Source: Ziziphus jujuba (lineage: Eukaryota > Streptophyta > Magnoliopsida > Rosales > Rhamnaceae). From it: a stretch of DNA of 64,000 bases. Shown here piece after piece: positions 26,001 through 37,000 of this stretch (its first letter is position 1; each line of letters opens with the position of its first letter). A program made the position numbers and the translations under genes. The stretch lies in contig NC_083387.1 of assembly GCF_031755915.1 (NCBI RefSeq), forward strand, positions 15,397,001-15,461,000, in the 5' to 3' direction. The notes beneath the pieces are model-generated. The model ran no database searches and had not been told where the DNA came from. It worked only from the letters and a program-made list of their open reading frames with translations.

Positions 26001-26591
26001 TGGGTCTTTTGCACCAAACTCAATCCTGATAATATTGTCAACCGTCACAAAGCCAGGTTTGATAGCCAAAGGCTTCCACCAACGTCCTGATTTAAACTAC
26101 TCAAACACCTTCAGTCTAGTAATAATACAACAGTGGTCTGAGTAGTTTTATGTTTTGCTCTCTCTCACAATTGGAACTTTGTCATTTAGACATCAATAAC
26201 GCCTTTCTACATGGCACTCTATCTGAAGTTTGTATGGCCCAACCCTCCAACTTTGTTGATCCTCTGAAACCTATAGCTTTCCTAAGTTGATTTGTCCAGT
26301 GAATAAATAAATAGAAACTAAATATAAGACTAATTTCCTAAAACAAAAAGTCAAAATCAAATTAGGAAACTAGTTGACTAGTTTAACTATTAAGGTATCT
26401 TAACCAATGTCCAGCTTATTTAAGCTCCAAATCAGCTTTCATATATCATGTAGGATGCTAAATATGATTAATATTGATTCTCACATGTTGCCCCTTGATT
26501 AGAATAAGTCAAGCTTGCTTGAACAAGAAGAAAAGTCAAAGTCAGCGACTAAACAGCACATTTTCAGCCAAATTAAGATGTTGTCCGTACA

Positions 26592-27478
26592 AGCTGATTT
26601 TATATGCTTTTGGTTCTGCCCTGACATGATTCCATGGCATCTTGGTGATATCCATTGAACCCATGAAGTATTGGATCCTTTTTTTTTTTTTTTGGTCGAA
26701 GTCCATATATGCACTAAAACAACTACTCGGGTCCGTATCAGCCTCCACCACTTGGATGCTTAAAACGTGTCTTGTCTCTTCGGGTATGGACAAGCCCTTT
26801 TGAGAATGGATTACTCTCTGTATAAAGGCAGCAAGGTTTTCCTTAAACCTCTTAGCTTGAGCCTTAGTAATCGACCCGGTCTTCATCCGTATCAGGTCAG
26901 CACACCAGCAGGTTGTCAGTTGTGCGACACGGATGGATTGTCATCATTCCCTTTCTTTTGAAAAGGGTTTACCCTCAAATCAAAATCATCACCTGCAAAA
27001 AAAGGTGATAAATCAACAACATTAAATGGAGAACTTGGCAAATCAAGTTTGTCAGCATTGTCATTAGTCCACTCCAAAACTTGAAAAGGTCCATCTCCAC
27101 TAAGCATAAGCTTTGACTTTCTTTAGTCGGGAAACCTCTTCTTTCTTAGGTGCAACCAAACCAAATTTTTTGGGTTAAACACTATCACAAAAAATCCTAG
27201 AAATACCAATTTATCTTTACAAAAATCAAACTTTTTAAATGTAGCAAATAATTTCTCTCAAATTTTCAAAATTCCACGAAGTAAAGCTCTCAACAATGTA
27301 GATAAAGTTTTATGTAACAAAAACATCTTTAAATAAACATTTTTATAAAGCATGACCAGCAATGATTTATTATCCAAAATTGCTTTATTAACATCACCAA
27401 ATCTAAGATAAAATTTTTTATTTTTCCTCTCTTTCCCTTCTTGATGAGAATCTGCCCGTATCTCTACAATCGACAACC
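26592..27478 (-). pseudogene. Internally deleted gypsy gag-pol remnant
   Basis: Read on the minus strand it gives KNKKFYLRFGDVNKAI and LLVMLYKNVYLK (spacer before RT). After large deletions come LSTLLRALLRG (integrase region), GDGPFQVLEWTNDNADKLDL, NVVDLSPFFAGDDFDLR and GPFQ-type tail sequence, then TGSITKAQAKRFKENLAAF and IQVVEADTD. Each piece aligns in order with the polyprotein at 44924-50024. The deletions leave about 0.9 kb of roughly 5 kb. Confidence 0.75.
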
Positions 27479-27792
27479 CGCTAAGGTGCCGATCTGATAC
27501 GGATGAAGACCGAGCCGATTACTAAGCCTTAAGCTAAGAGGTTTAAGAAAAACCTTTCTGCCTTCATCCAAGGAGTAATTCATTCTTAAAAAGGCTTGTC
27601 CATACCCAAAGATCCAAGACCTGTTTTGAGCATACAAGTCGTGGAAGCCGATACGGACCCGTGTAGCAGTTTTTGTACATTTATAGATTCCGGACTGTGG
27701 AAAATGGGTTCAAATATTTTTGAATTCACTTGATATCATTAAGAAGTCATGGAAACTGGTGAAGACCAAAGCTAAGCTGGTTATTTAGGGCT

Positions 27793-28373
27793 TGTGCGTA
27801 TGAGAGAGAAATTGGCCAGTTTTTACTATATTTTGTGCTAGCTTTACTGTATTTTGCTGGGTTGGCTTTTTCTCTTTCTTCCAAGCAAGCGCAACGTGTG
27901 GGACTCCATGATAATCCTATTTGGTATCCTACAAAGCATATGGAAGCTGATTTGGAGCTTAAATTGGTCAAAGATTAGTTAAAGTCAACTTAGTCAAAAA
28001 GATAGTATTTTAGTTTCCTAATTTGATTTCTACTTTTTATTTTAGGAAATTATCTTTACTTTTGGTTTTTATTTGTTTATTTGCTGGACAAATAAGTTTA
28101 GGAAATTAATTATTTTATTATTTTCATTTTAAATTAATTAATTCCTAATTCAAAATAAAAGAATTAATTCATCAAAATTAGGTTAGGAAAGGAGAGAGAA
28201 ATTCGGCCACATTAGGAAACAACAAGGCATGGCCGGTTTTAGCTTTAGTTTTTAGGGTTTTCTTTTCTTTTCTCTTAGCCTATATAAGGGCTTGTTTTTT
28301 AGGAAGAACGCACCATTAACAATATTCAGAATTTATTTTGTAAGATTGAATTTCTCTTTGTTCCTTTGAACAC
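27793..28373 (+). repeat. Gypsy LTR lacking its U5 end
   Basis: Starts TGTGCGTATGAGAG and carries the TATA box ctatataagg (about 28281). It stops at gaacacc (28373), where the full copy at 28672-29452 continues with another 190 bp. It then joins a second polyprotein tail directly. Confidence 0.7.
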
Positions 28374-28671
28374 CGATACGGATGAAGACGCGGCCAATCA
28401 CTAGAGCTCAAGCTAAGAGATTTAGGGATCACCTTGCTTCCTTTATCCAGGGAATAATCCATTATCAAGAGGGCTTGTCAATTCCCCAAGAACCAAGACA
28501 TGTTTTGAGCATACAAGTGGTGGAAGCCGATACAGGCCTAAGTAGCGGTTTTGGTACTTTTAAGGTGTCCGAGCAGCATGAAATGGGTCCAATACTTCAT
28601 GGATTCAATACATATGTTTAAGAGGATATGTAATCAAGTAAAGGAATATTCAAACCCATCCAAAAAGGGGT

Positions 28672-29452
28672 TGTGCGCATAAGAGGAAGCTTGGCCGGTT
28701 TTTACTGTATTTTGTGCTGGCTTTACTGTATTTTGCTTAGTTGGTTTTTTCTCTTTCTTCCAAGAAAGTAAAACGTGTGGGACTTCATGGTAAGATTATT
28801 TGGCATCCTAAAAAGCATATTGAAGCTGATTTGGAGCTCAAATTGGTCAAAGAATGGTCAAAGTCAACTTAGTCAAAAAGCTAGTATTTTAGTTTCGTAA
28901 TTTGATTCTACTTTTTGTTTTAGGAAATTACCATTACTTTTTGGGTTTTATTTATTTATTTTCTGGAAAAATAAATTTCAAAAAGTTATTATTTTAATAT
29001 TTTCATTGTAAATTAATTAATTCTTAATTCAAAATAGAGGAATTAATTAATCCAATTTAGATTAGGAAAGTATGCAATTTTCGGCCAAACACCTTGGTTT
29101 TCTAATGTTGGCTGGTTTTTGCCCTAGAATTTTAGGGTTTTATTTGTAACTTTGGAGCCTATTTAAAGGCTTATTTTTCAATAAGAATTGAGCTTGAATT
29201 TTAAACAGAAATTTATTTGTGAGATTGAATTCTCTTTGTTCTCTTTGAACACCTAAAACACCATTGGTGAATGAGTGTTTTAGTTTAACTTATCAATAGG
29301 CCTTCCATCACCTATTGTGGCGTCCTCATTATATAGTAAGGTTTCTAATCACAGGTTGGTTAGGGGTCAAGGTGACCATTAGAACTTGAACATAATTAGA
29401 TCCGGGCTAATATAATACGGGTTTAGGTGCAAGTCATCCTAGTTTCATATCA
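28672..29452 (+). repeat. Full-length gypsy LTR
   Basis: 781 bp from TGTGCGCATAAGAGG to ctagtttcataTCA, preceded by the purine tract aaaaagggg. It corresponds along its length to the reverse complement of 44094-44875. Directly before it (28374-28640) lies a polyprotein tail including [17 protein letters not shown]. Confidence 0.8.
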
Positions 29453-30804
29453 CACCACTTGGATGAAACGATTCTTGTGTCTTCGGGTATGGACAAGCCC
29501 TTTTGAGAATGGATTATTCCCTGTATAAAGGCAGCAAGGTTTTCCTTAAATCTCTTAGCTTGAACCCTAGTGATCGGTCCGATCTTCATCCGTATCGGGT
29601 CAGCACCCCAGCGAGTTGTCAGTTGTGCGAGCATGGGCGGATTCTCATCGGTAATCATGTGTGTAAGTTGAACAAGGCCATCTATGGTCTCATGCAAGCA
29701 CCATAGGCTTGGTACATTAAACTAAATGATTTTAGGCTTGGTACATTAAACTAACAGATTTTCTTTCTTCTTATGGCTTCAAAAACTCTCATGCTGATAC
29801 CTCATTATTTATTTACAAGCATCAAAGTCTTACTCTCTATTTTCTAATTTATGTTGATGATATCAAATTAACAAGGAATAATGAGGATTTTATTGGGCAG
29901 TATGTTCATTCTCCATCTTCTACCTTTCCTCTAAAAGATTTAGGTGACTTGAGTTACTTTCTTGGCAAGGTTATGCCAACGAAAGATGATAAAAACAGAA
30001 ATACATCACTAACGTTCTTGTTAAGACCAATATGCTAGAACATGGAAGCTAAAGTTGTCTCGACACCCATGTCCACTCATTCCTCTCTATCTCTTATTGA
30101 TGACTTCCCTCTTCCTTCTATCAAGGAGTATCATCAGATGGTTGGTTCTCTTCAGTATCTCCAAATTACCAGGCTCAATATTGCCCACTGTGTTAACAAA
30201 TTGTCTCAATTCATGCATCAACCGATGGATTTGCATTAGGCCGTAGTCAAATGGTTCCTTCCTTATCTTCAGGATACCAAATCTCTTGGTCTTTCACTTT
30301 GCTGTCACTCTCCTCTAGCTTTTCATACTTCTTAGATGCTGACTGGGTTGGCAACCGAGATAACTGCAATTCTACAACAACCTATGTGATCTTTCTTGGC
30401 AGTAACCCAATTTCGTGGACGTCTTGCAAACAACGGTCGGTATGTTGTTCATCAACTGAGGCCTAGTATTGAGCTGTAGCTCATACAACCTATGAACTTT
30501 GTTGGATCATATCTCTTCTTCATGAGCTTGTAGCTCCTTCTTCTACTATTCCAACCGTTTACTATGATAACATTAGGACCATTTATGTTTGTGCCAATTC
30601 TAAGATTCCTTCAAAGATGAAGCATGTAGGCATTGATTTTCATTTTGTACGTGAAAAGGTGGCTGCAGGTGCTATTCGGGTCTTTCATGTTTCTGCTTGT
30701 GATCAGCTTGCTGATCTTTTGACTAAACCATTGACCAGGCAATGGCTGGAATTAATTCGTTCCAAGAATGGTGTGGTCTCTTGACCCACCATCCTGAGGG
30801 GGCG

Positions 30805-30993
30805 TGATAAGCCTTTCCCATTTTCTTAGCCTACAATTGTTATACTGATTTACTCTTATCTATATTTACTGTTGTATCTTGTAGATAATAGTTATGCAAG
30901 TCATTCAATTTTGCTCCTCATGTGTATATATAAATGTTGACACTGTTCATTAATAAATTATAGTTATTTTAGCTCATACTCTATTTTGTTACA
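30805..30993 (+). repeat. 3' LTR of the plus-strand copia
   Basis: 189 bp from TGATAAGCCTTTCCC to ctattttgttACA, preceded by the purine tract gaggggg. It aligns end to end with 22857-23041 and is followed by the target duplicate ATTAT. Confidence 0.9.
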
Positions 30994-33900
30994 ATTATGA
31001 GATATTTTTTTAAAAACTAAAATTTTTGTGTAAAAATGGGATTCAGACCATATAAGATGAAGTTTTTTAGGCCATAGAGCCAGAATATTTTATATATATG
31101 CAAGAATTCCTATATGGATGTACTAGTGTATGATTCAAGATGCACCAATTCTAAAGCATCAGCAGTGATGAAAATTTTTGTTAGAGTTGATAACCCGAAT
31201 TCTTATTGACCCAACCTGAAAAGCTCGCAATGAGACTCGTTTGGTGACCGATCCACTTATTCCCTACTATATGTTTATGCTTTTTGGATTTTTCGGTTGT
31301 ATTGTGTTTTGTAGCCGTTCTATTTGCTCATATCTTGTACCAATCTTTTCAATAAAAAATTTTGCTTCCCTTTGCCCGTGATTTTTTTCCACCAAAGATT
31401 TTCCACGTAAATCTATGTCATTTATTTTTATTCTCTCTCTTCTATTACTATTGTTCTTGTCATATTTTCGTAACAATTTCTACCAAAGGTTTTGAAAACA
31501 AACTTGAAAAGAATAAGCATACTTATCTGAGTTTTCCTACAATATCTGAGATTGCACTTTTTATGCTTCATGAGGGGTTGAATTGTTTGGAGTACGCCAA
31601 GGTGCTTGATTCAAAGTTCTGATTTTGGAAAAAGAAATGTGGGTTCAAATTTTAGCAGACGGTGCCAATGTTCATACCAAACTCAAATACCTTCAAAAAG
31701 ACTATCTTCAAATCCCGGAAGGTGTTTGGATATTGTCTCTCCGATGATCAAGTTAAAGAGCTTGATGAATAGATTATAGATCAATACTTAAAAGTCTGTA
31801 ATGGGAAAATTAGATCAATACTTATATATATATATATAGATATATATATACACGTTGTTTGTGCCATGAGTTTGGCATATATCAATTTTGTCATGATGTG
31901 GCCGTACTACCACATGGGAATATTTGCATACAAGTTTTTTTATGGTCTCGTCTCGAGGAAGGTGTGGATGGTTTCATGGGCGTATCCTTAGTATGATCTG
32001 AATTTGGGCCGACTCATGCGGCGGCGGGCGTACGAACCAAATCACCTCGACTTTGTTTTCTATTTTTTTTTTTTTTTTTTTTTTGGCTGAAACTTTATTT
32101 TGTTTTCTTATGCGTGGGTTTGGCTGCCTAAATATGGGAAGCACGCTGCCAACCTTTTGTGCTTGCCTTGCAACTATCACGTTGGGTTGAAATGCATTTT
32201 GGGCCGAGCTTATTGCTATCATGCTCAGGCCCAATTCAAACCTATTTGTTGGTAATTTTGATTTTATTGTGGTGCCTCATGCAAAAATATACATTGATGG
32301 ATGTTTGAATTTCTTTCATGAAACTCTAATCTTCTTCATAGTTTTCTTCATGCAAATCGAGAATGGAATGAAAGTGGGGTTAAATCATTTATGTAAAAGT
32401 CTTCTCCCAATTTTTTTTTTTTTTTTTTTTAAAGGTGTCGTGGTTGTCGCATTCTTCTTTTGAACGGAGGGAAAAATTGGAGAAAAGGATTTAAAGCGCA
32501 ATTCCAAGTTTATCAAAGCAATTTAAACATTTTTAAATTAGTAATTAAATGTAAAGCCAATAATGTCCTCAAGTGTTAAACATTTCGGTAGACAACTAAT
32601 GGCAAAGGTGTAATTACAACCCAAAAAAAAAAAAAAAAAACAACAAAAGTGTAACTTAAAAAACACGAAACTGTACTTATGATAATCCTCAGAATGTATT
32701 TATGATGTAATCTAATTTTATTTATTAATAAGGTTAACTTTAAATTTCAATAACTGCGTTTATGAGTTTTCCTTGTATAGCGAAAGTCAAATCTACATTT
32801 TTTTTTTTTTAGTGAAATGAATTCGATATTTATTTGTTTAACAAAAAATAAATCTATATTTATTCATTTTTCTAGTAAAAATCGTAATTACTATAACACA
32901 TAATTAATACAATAAATCAAATCTATTTTGTTAGTTATTGTATGCAAACTTGTCTCTCTTAAAAGAAAATTTCAAGACTGAAAGCAAAATTTTGAAGATA
33001 TTTTAAAAGAATTGTTTACGTATCTTTTGAAATTAAAAAAAAAAAATTTTATTTTAACCAAAAATATCATATTTTTGTTATTATATGCTTAATTTTTATT
33101 TTTTAAAAAATCCTAATTTTACCCCCGCTAGCCACTATCACAAAATCCTAGCTCCATTACTGCATGATAAAATAATAGTGCCATATATTTTGTAACGCAT
33201 GGTATCAATCAAAACTTTGAGAAAGTAAATAACGATTTTTCAAACTTTCAAAATACCATTGAGCTTTCTTTTTAATTTTAGGATTGCATATAAATTTTTT
33301 TTTTTTAAAATGCAAATAACAACCTATTTTTATCAAATCATATTGTTTCTGAACTATACTTATAATTTGTCTCATCCATTTGTTATAAATAAATTTCTCA
33401 TCCATCTGTTATAAATTAATTCAACTACTCTTAAACATAACCAAATTAAAATATGAAATTCGCTAATATTCAATCACGCCATGTAAAAAATTTTGATTTA
33501 TAAATTCCCATTCCATCTAATGCAAGAAAACAACTAAGTTCTACCATAAAATTTTTATTATTGGATCGAACCATTTGAAAAAAAAAATGAAAGAACATTA
33601 GTTGGTTTATCAGCCCAAAACATATTAAACGTATATTCCTCACACGAAATAGACAAGCATGGAAAAATTTTGAATACAATGCTCAAAAAATAATTCTTTA
33701 TTTTAAAATAAAAAATTTAAATACCAAATTACTTATCGATCCAACTTCTTAAATACGATACAAACAAAAATTCTCTACATTTTGGTGGACATAATCAAAC
33801 GCCCCATTTAGACAGCCATTAAAATAAATAAATAAAACAAAACATAAAAAACGAACAAACACAAAAACTTAATGCCAGTTTCAAACAAATAGCAGAAAGG

Positions 33901-34086
33901 TGAAAAGAGAATTTAAGAACTGTAAAGATAACACTACAGGAAAAACATTTCCAGACAAAGCACCTCACTAACTACAGATTTACATTGTTAATATTCTAAG
34001 TACAGTTTTACATGTTTATAGTAATGTTCTAGGTATTCAAGCAAAAACAAACATAGTAAGGTACAGTTTTACAACTCCGCAGGTAA
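30994..34086. other. Intergenic DNA without recognised genes
   Basis: AT-rich, with T or A homopolymers at about 32062-32083, 32408-32430 and 32622-32640 and a TA run at 31826-31850. Short open frames show no family resemblance. The rightmost 100-200 bases are probably the 3' untranslated region of the minus-strand CCCH gene. Confidence 0.5.
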
Positions 34087-37000
34087 CTAATGATTGCCAG
34101 GCTCCGGATGGTGGAACTGGCAGTAGATACCCGCATAGCATGGAAGACCTCGTGCGGTGTATGGGCATTCTTCTGCGTCCTGTTTCATACAAAACAATAA
34201 TTCAATTAATAAAAACCAAATAATTATAAAAAAATAATAATAATAATCAGGATAAACACTCACATCGCGCAGCGGTAAAAACTGTGCGTTGAGACGCACA
34301 TGCGGATTAACCATCCCTACCGAATAGGGATGGTGCAGCTTGCACAACCTACCCTTGCGACAAAATCGCCGCGCCAGAAAAAACTGCAATTTAAAGACAA
34401 AGGTGTCAAGAAGAAAACATATATACGAAAATCAATCAATAAAATAAGTAAGATACTTACATCACACAGTGGTTTCTGTGGATCATATAAAAGCTCACTA
34501 CGCTGTAATGCAAATTCAGGCTAAAAAAAATAAAGAAAATGTAAGATGGACATTAACATAAGATAAACAAAAACAAATGAAAAAAAAAAAAAAAAAATCT
34601 TCTCAACAAAATAATAACAGTTATAATACTAACAAATATAAAAAATAAAAATAAAACCAAAAAACAAAAAATAAAATTACTCACCGGGTGCAACAGTGGA
34701 CAATCTCCACGGACACAAAGTCCATGGTCCATGAAGTACCCACACCGAATGGGGTCCTGCTGCGGCCGAAAGGGGGGCTGCTGCTGCGGCCCAAACGGGG
34801 CCTGCGGCAGCCCAGCGGGGGGCTGCTGCACCAGCCAAGCAGGGGGCTGCTGCTGCGGCCGAAACAGGGGCTGCTGCGCCGGCCAAAACGGGGGCTGCTG
34901 CTGTGGACAAAACGGGGGCTGCTGCGCCGGCCAAGCGGGGGGCTGCTGCGGCGGCCGAGCGGGGGGCCGCTGCTGCGGCCAAAACGGGCGCTGCTGCGGT
35001 GGCCGAGCGGGGGGCTGCTGCGCCGGCCAAGCAGGGGGCTGCTGCACCGGCCGAGCGGGGGGCTGCTGCACCGGCCGAACGGGGGGCTGCTGCGGCGGCC
35101 GTATCAGTTTCAGTTATTATTCAATACTCACACATTAAATAAATTAATCAGTATAAAATTCAATCATGCATACCACATCGTCTCCCATCCACATCAGGAG
35201 TCTGCTCTGCAGTGGAGCACCAGGCCGAACGGGCTGCAAAAAAATGAAACAAGATGATGAAATTGACAGAAAAGTTGAATATCCACTGAGAGAGCTTTTA
35301 TCTATCTCTCTCAGGTCAAACAAAGAGTACCGACATAGCAAATTAAGCAGCTCCATTATCCCAAAAACTCTATAACAAAGTAAAGCCTATTTAATTAATT
35401 AAACCCTATTGCCTATCTAGCTCAGAAAAATATCAACAAATTTCAGGAGATTCTAGCTCTTTCTTGTTTTTTGGAACTATACCACATCCCCTGTTCTCGT
35501 CAAAATAAAACTTTCCCCTGAATCTGACTCTGGCTGGTCATTAAAGTTGAAAACTGTTCAATGAAATTGCAAATGTCAAGGTACTCAAATTTACATAGAT
35601 AACAGTCAAGGAAAGAGGTAGGACAATGAAAAGAGGATCAGAAACAGATATGTCAAAAGGACTAGGAATTCTCATAAAGGGTTATATTGAAAAGAAATAC
35701 TCAAACCGCCATCAGGCACAGTCTCATAAAATTCAGGGCACAAAGTACCATATTAACAGAAAGCATGAACTGCAAACATTGAGAAACTGAATTTTCCATC
35801 ATGGACCAAGTCAAAATTATGGAACTCAATTCTAATTTATGGATAAGCATATTTAATACTTGAATATGCCTCCTATATATGTAACTGAAAACTACTGACA
35901 CCAAATAAATATTATCGATGTGTATATGTAGCAAATAAACTCTTACTTTCTTGTGCACTCACACCATATAAAGAACCTTGATATGAAAATCATCCTCCAC
36001 TAGAATAGTATTTCATAGAATTAGTTACTTCCAACAAAGAACATCATATAGCCGCTGCAAATATACCTCATAAAAAACTCAATTAGCAGAAAATATACCT
36101 CAACGGTTACATACTTTAAAAAGCCTTTAAAAATTATGCTTGATCATCAAGACAGTTTTGTCTCCCCAGTTATAATTTTATTCACCCGTCTAAAAACTTT
36201 TAATTTCTATCAAGAATATTGTCAGCAAATGTATAGGTCTTCATCACTTTGATCACTCAGATCCTCTGTATTTACTTATTCCAAAGTCAATTTAGCCTTT
36301 GCCAATCAACTCCATACCAACTTGGAAAGATAAAGCAGACAGGAAGAAGAGATTGAAAACTAGTAATCAAGATCAAAGATAAAGAAATCATACCACAAGT
36401 TGGCTGCCATCATCAGCAATGAGTTGCAGGTCAAGAGGAACTTGTTGCCAGATCTCCACTGGAGCATTGTTGGCCTGATACAAAATTATAGATAAACTAG
36501 GGTTGAGAAAATGGGAAAAGAATCGTATTATGAAGAGAAACAAATCGTACTGCGAGTTGCTCTATGCCACCAGCGAGTTGCCCCATTCCACCAACGAGTT
36601 GCCCCACTCCATCCACGAGTTGCCCTAAGAAAAGTTGATAAACAATAATTACAATGGAGGTAGTTTTATAATGTTTTACATATTTTATTTCCCCTTTTAA
36701 CTTTTAAAGTGCAAAAACATTAGAATATACCTTAATTGACTTACCGCTGCAGATGTGACCACTATGACAACAAGCATTGTAAAAAAGAAAAAAATAATAA
36801 TAATAACTGAAGAACTCGCAATAAAAGTAACAATTTGATAGTAAAAAAACAAAATAACTTCAAAATATACATACTTAAGCAAAAGAAGATAATCAAATTT
36901 TTGTGTAACAAAAAATGAAAGAAAAAGTACAGTTTCTAGAAAATATTAAGTAAGGTGAAAATAGGTAGTTTAGAAAACAGTGAGCCAAAATTCAACTTCC

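Larger units (their letters stand above)
26276..29650. mobile_element. Rearranged gypsy fragments nested in copia RT
   Basis: A mosaic of pieces related to the gypsy element at 43614-52306: a minus LTR fragment (26276-26591), minus internal coding pieces (26592-27478), a plus polyprotein tail (27479-27792), a plus LTR lacking U5 (27793-28373), a second plus tail (28374-28671), a full plus LTR (28672-29452) and a minus tail (29453-29650). Copia RT sequence stops at NFVDPLKP and restarts at NHVCKL, which dates the insertion after the copia element. No simple target duplication is visible at the two joints. Confidence 0.75.
23118..30781 (+). pseudogene. Copia gag-pol, interrupted and decayed
   Basis: Gag starts at ATG 23118 (MADSSHDASTSKHSH), with the UBN2-type core around 23400-23700 (EAWQKLAFTFAKLPSSRVL). 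A CCHC knuckle (CVQQGHSARLCP, about 24 kb), protease (WLLDSGASHHV, about 24.16 kb) and the pre-integrase/integrase segment (WYHRLGHPSNQILHQM, QLVYSDVWGP) follow. The first part of reverse transcriptase ends at about 26275 (INNAFLHGTLSEV, NFVDPLKP). It resumes at 29650 with HVCKLNKAIYGL, then YVDDIKL (in place of YVDD.LL) and GDLSYFLGK. RNase H is recognisable at 30300-30760. Many in-frame stops occur, for example at 23238-23240 and 23692-23694. Confidence 0.88.
22857..30993 (+). mobile_element. Complete Ty1/copia element with ATTAT target duplication, carrying a nested insertion
   Basis: Bounded by matching LTRs (22857-23041 and 30805-30993). ATTAT stands immediately before (22852-22856) and after (30994-30998). 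Total 8137 bp, of which about 3.4 kb (26276-29650) is foreign gypsy-derived DNA inside the reverse transcriptase. Without it the element would be about 4.8 kb, typical for copia. The gag-pol is full of stops, so it cannot move by itself. Confidence 0.92.

Noticed and set aside
31362..31800. Possible gene in 31.3-31.8 kb (frame with FENKLEKNKHTYLSF)
   Set aside because: No recognisable family, short, interrupted by stops, and no convincing splice sites.
34688..35257. Long open frames on the plus strand (Gly/Cys-, Arg/Leu- and Ala-rich)
   Set aside because: They are shadows of the 24-bp coding repeat. The minus QQPP frame alone leads into CCCH fingers with good splice sites.
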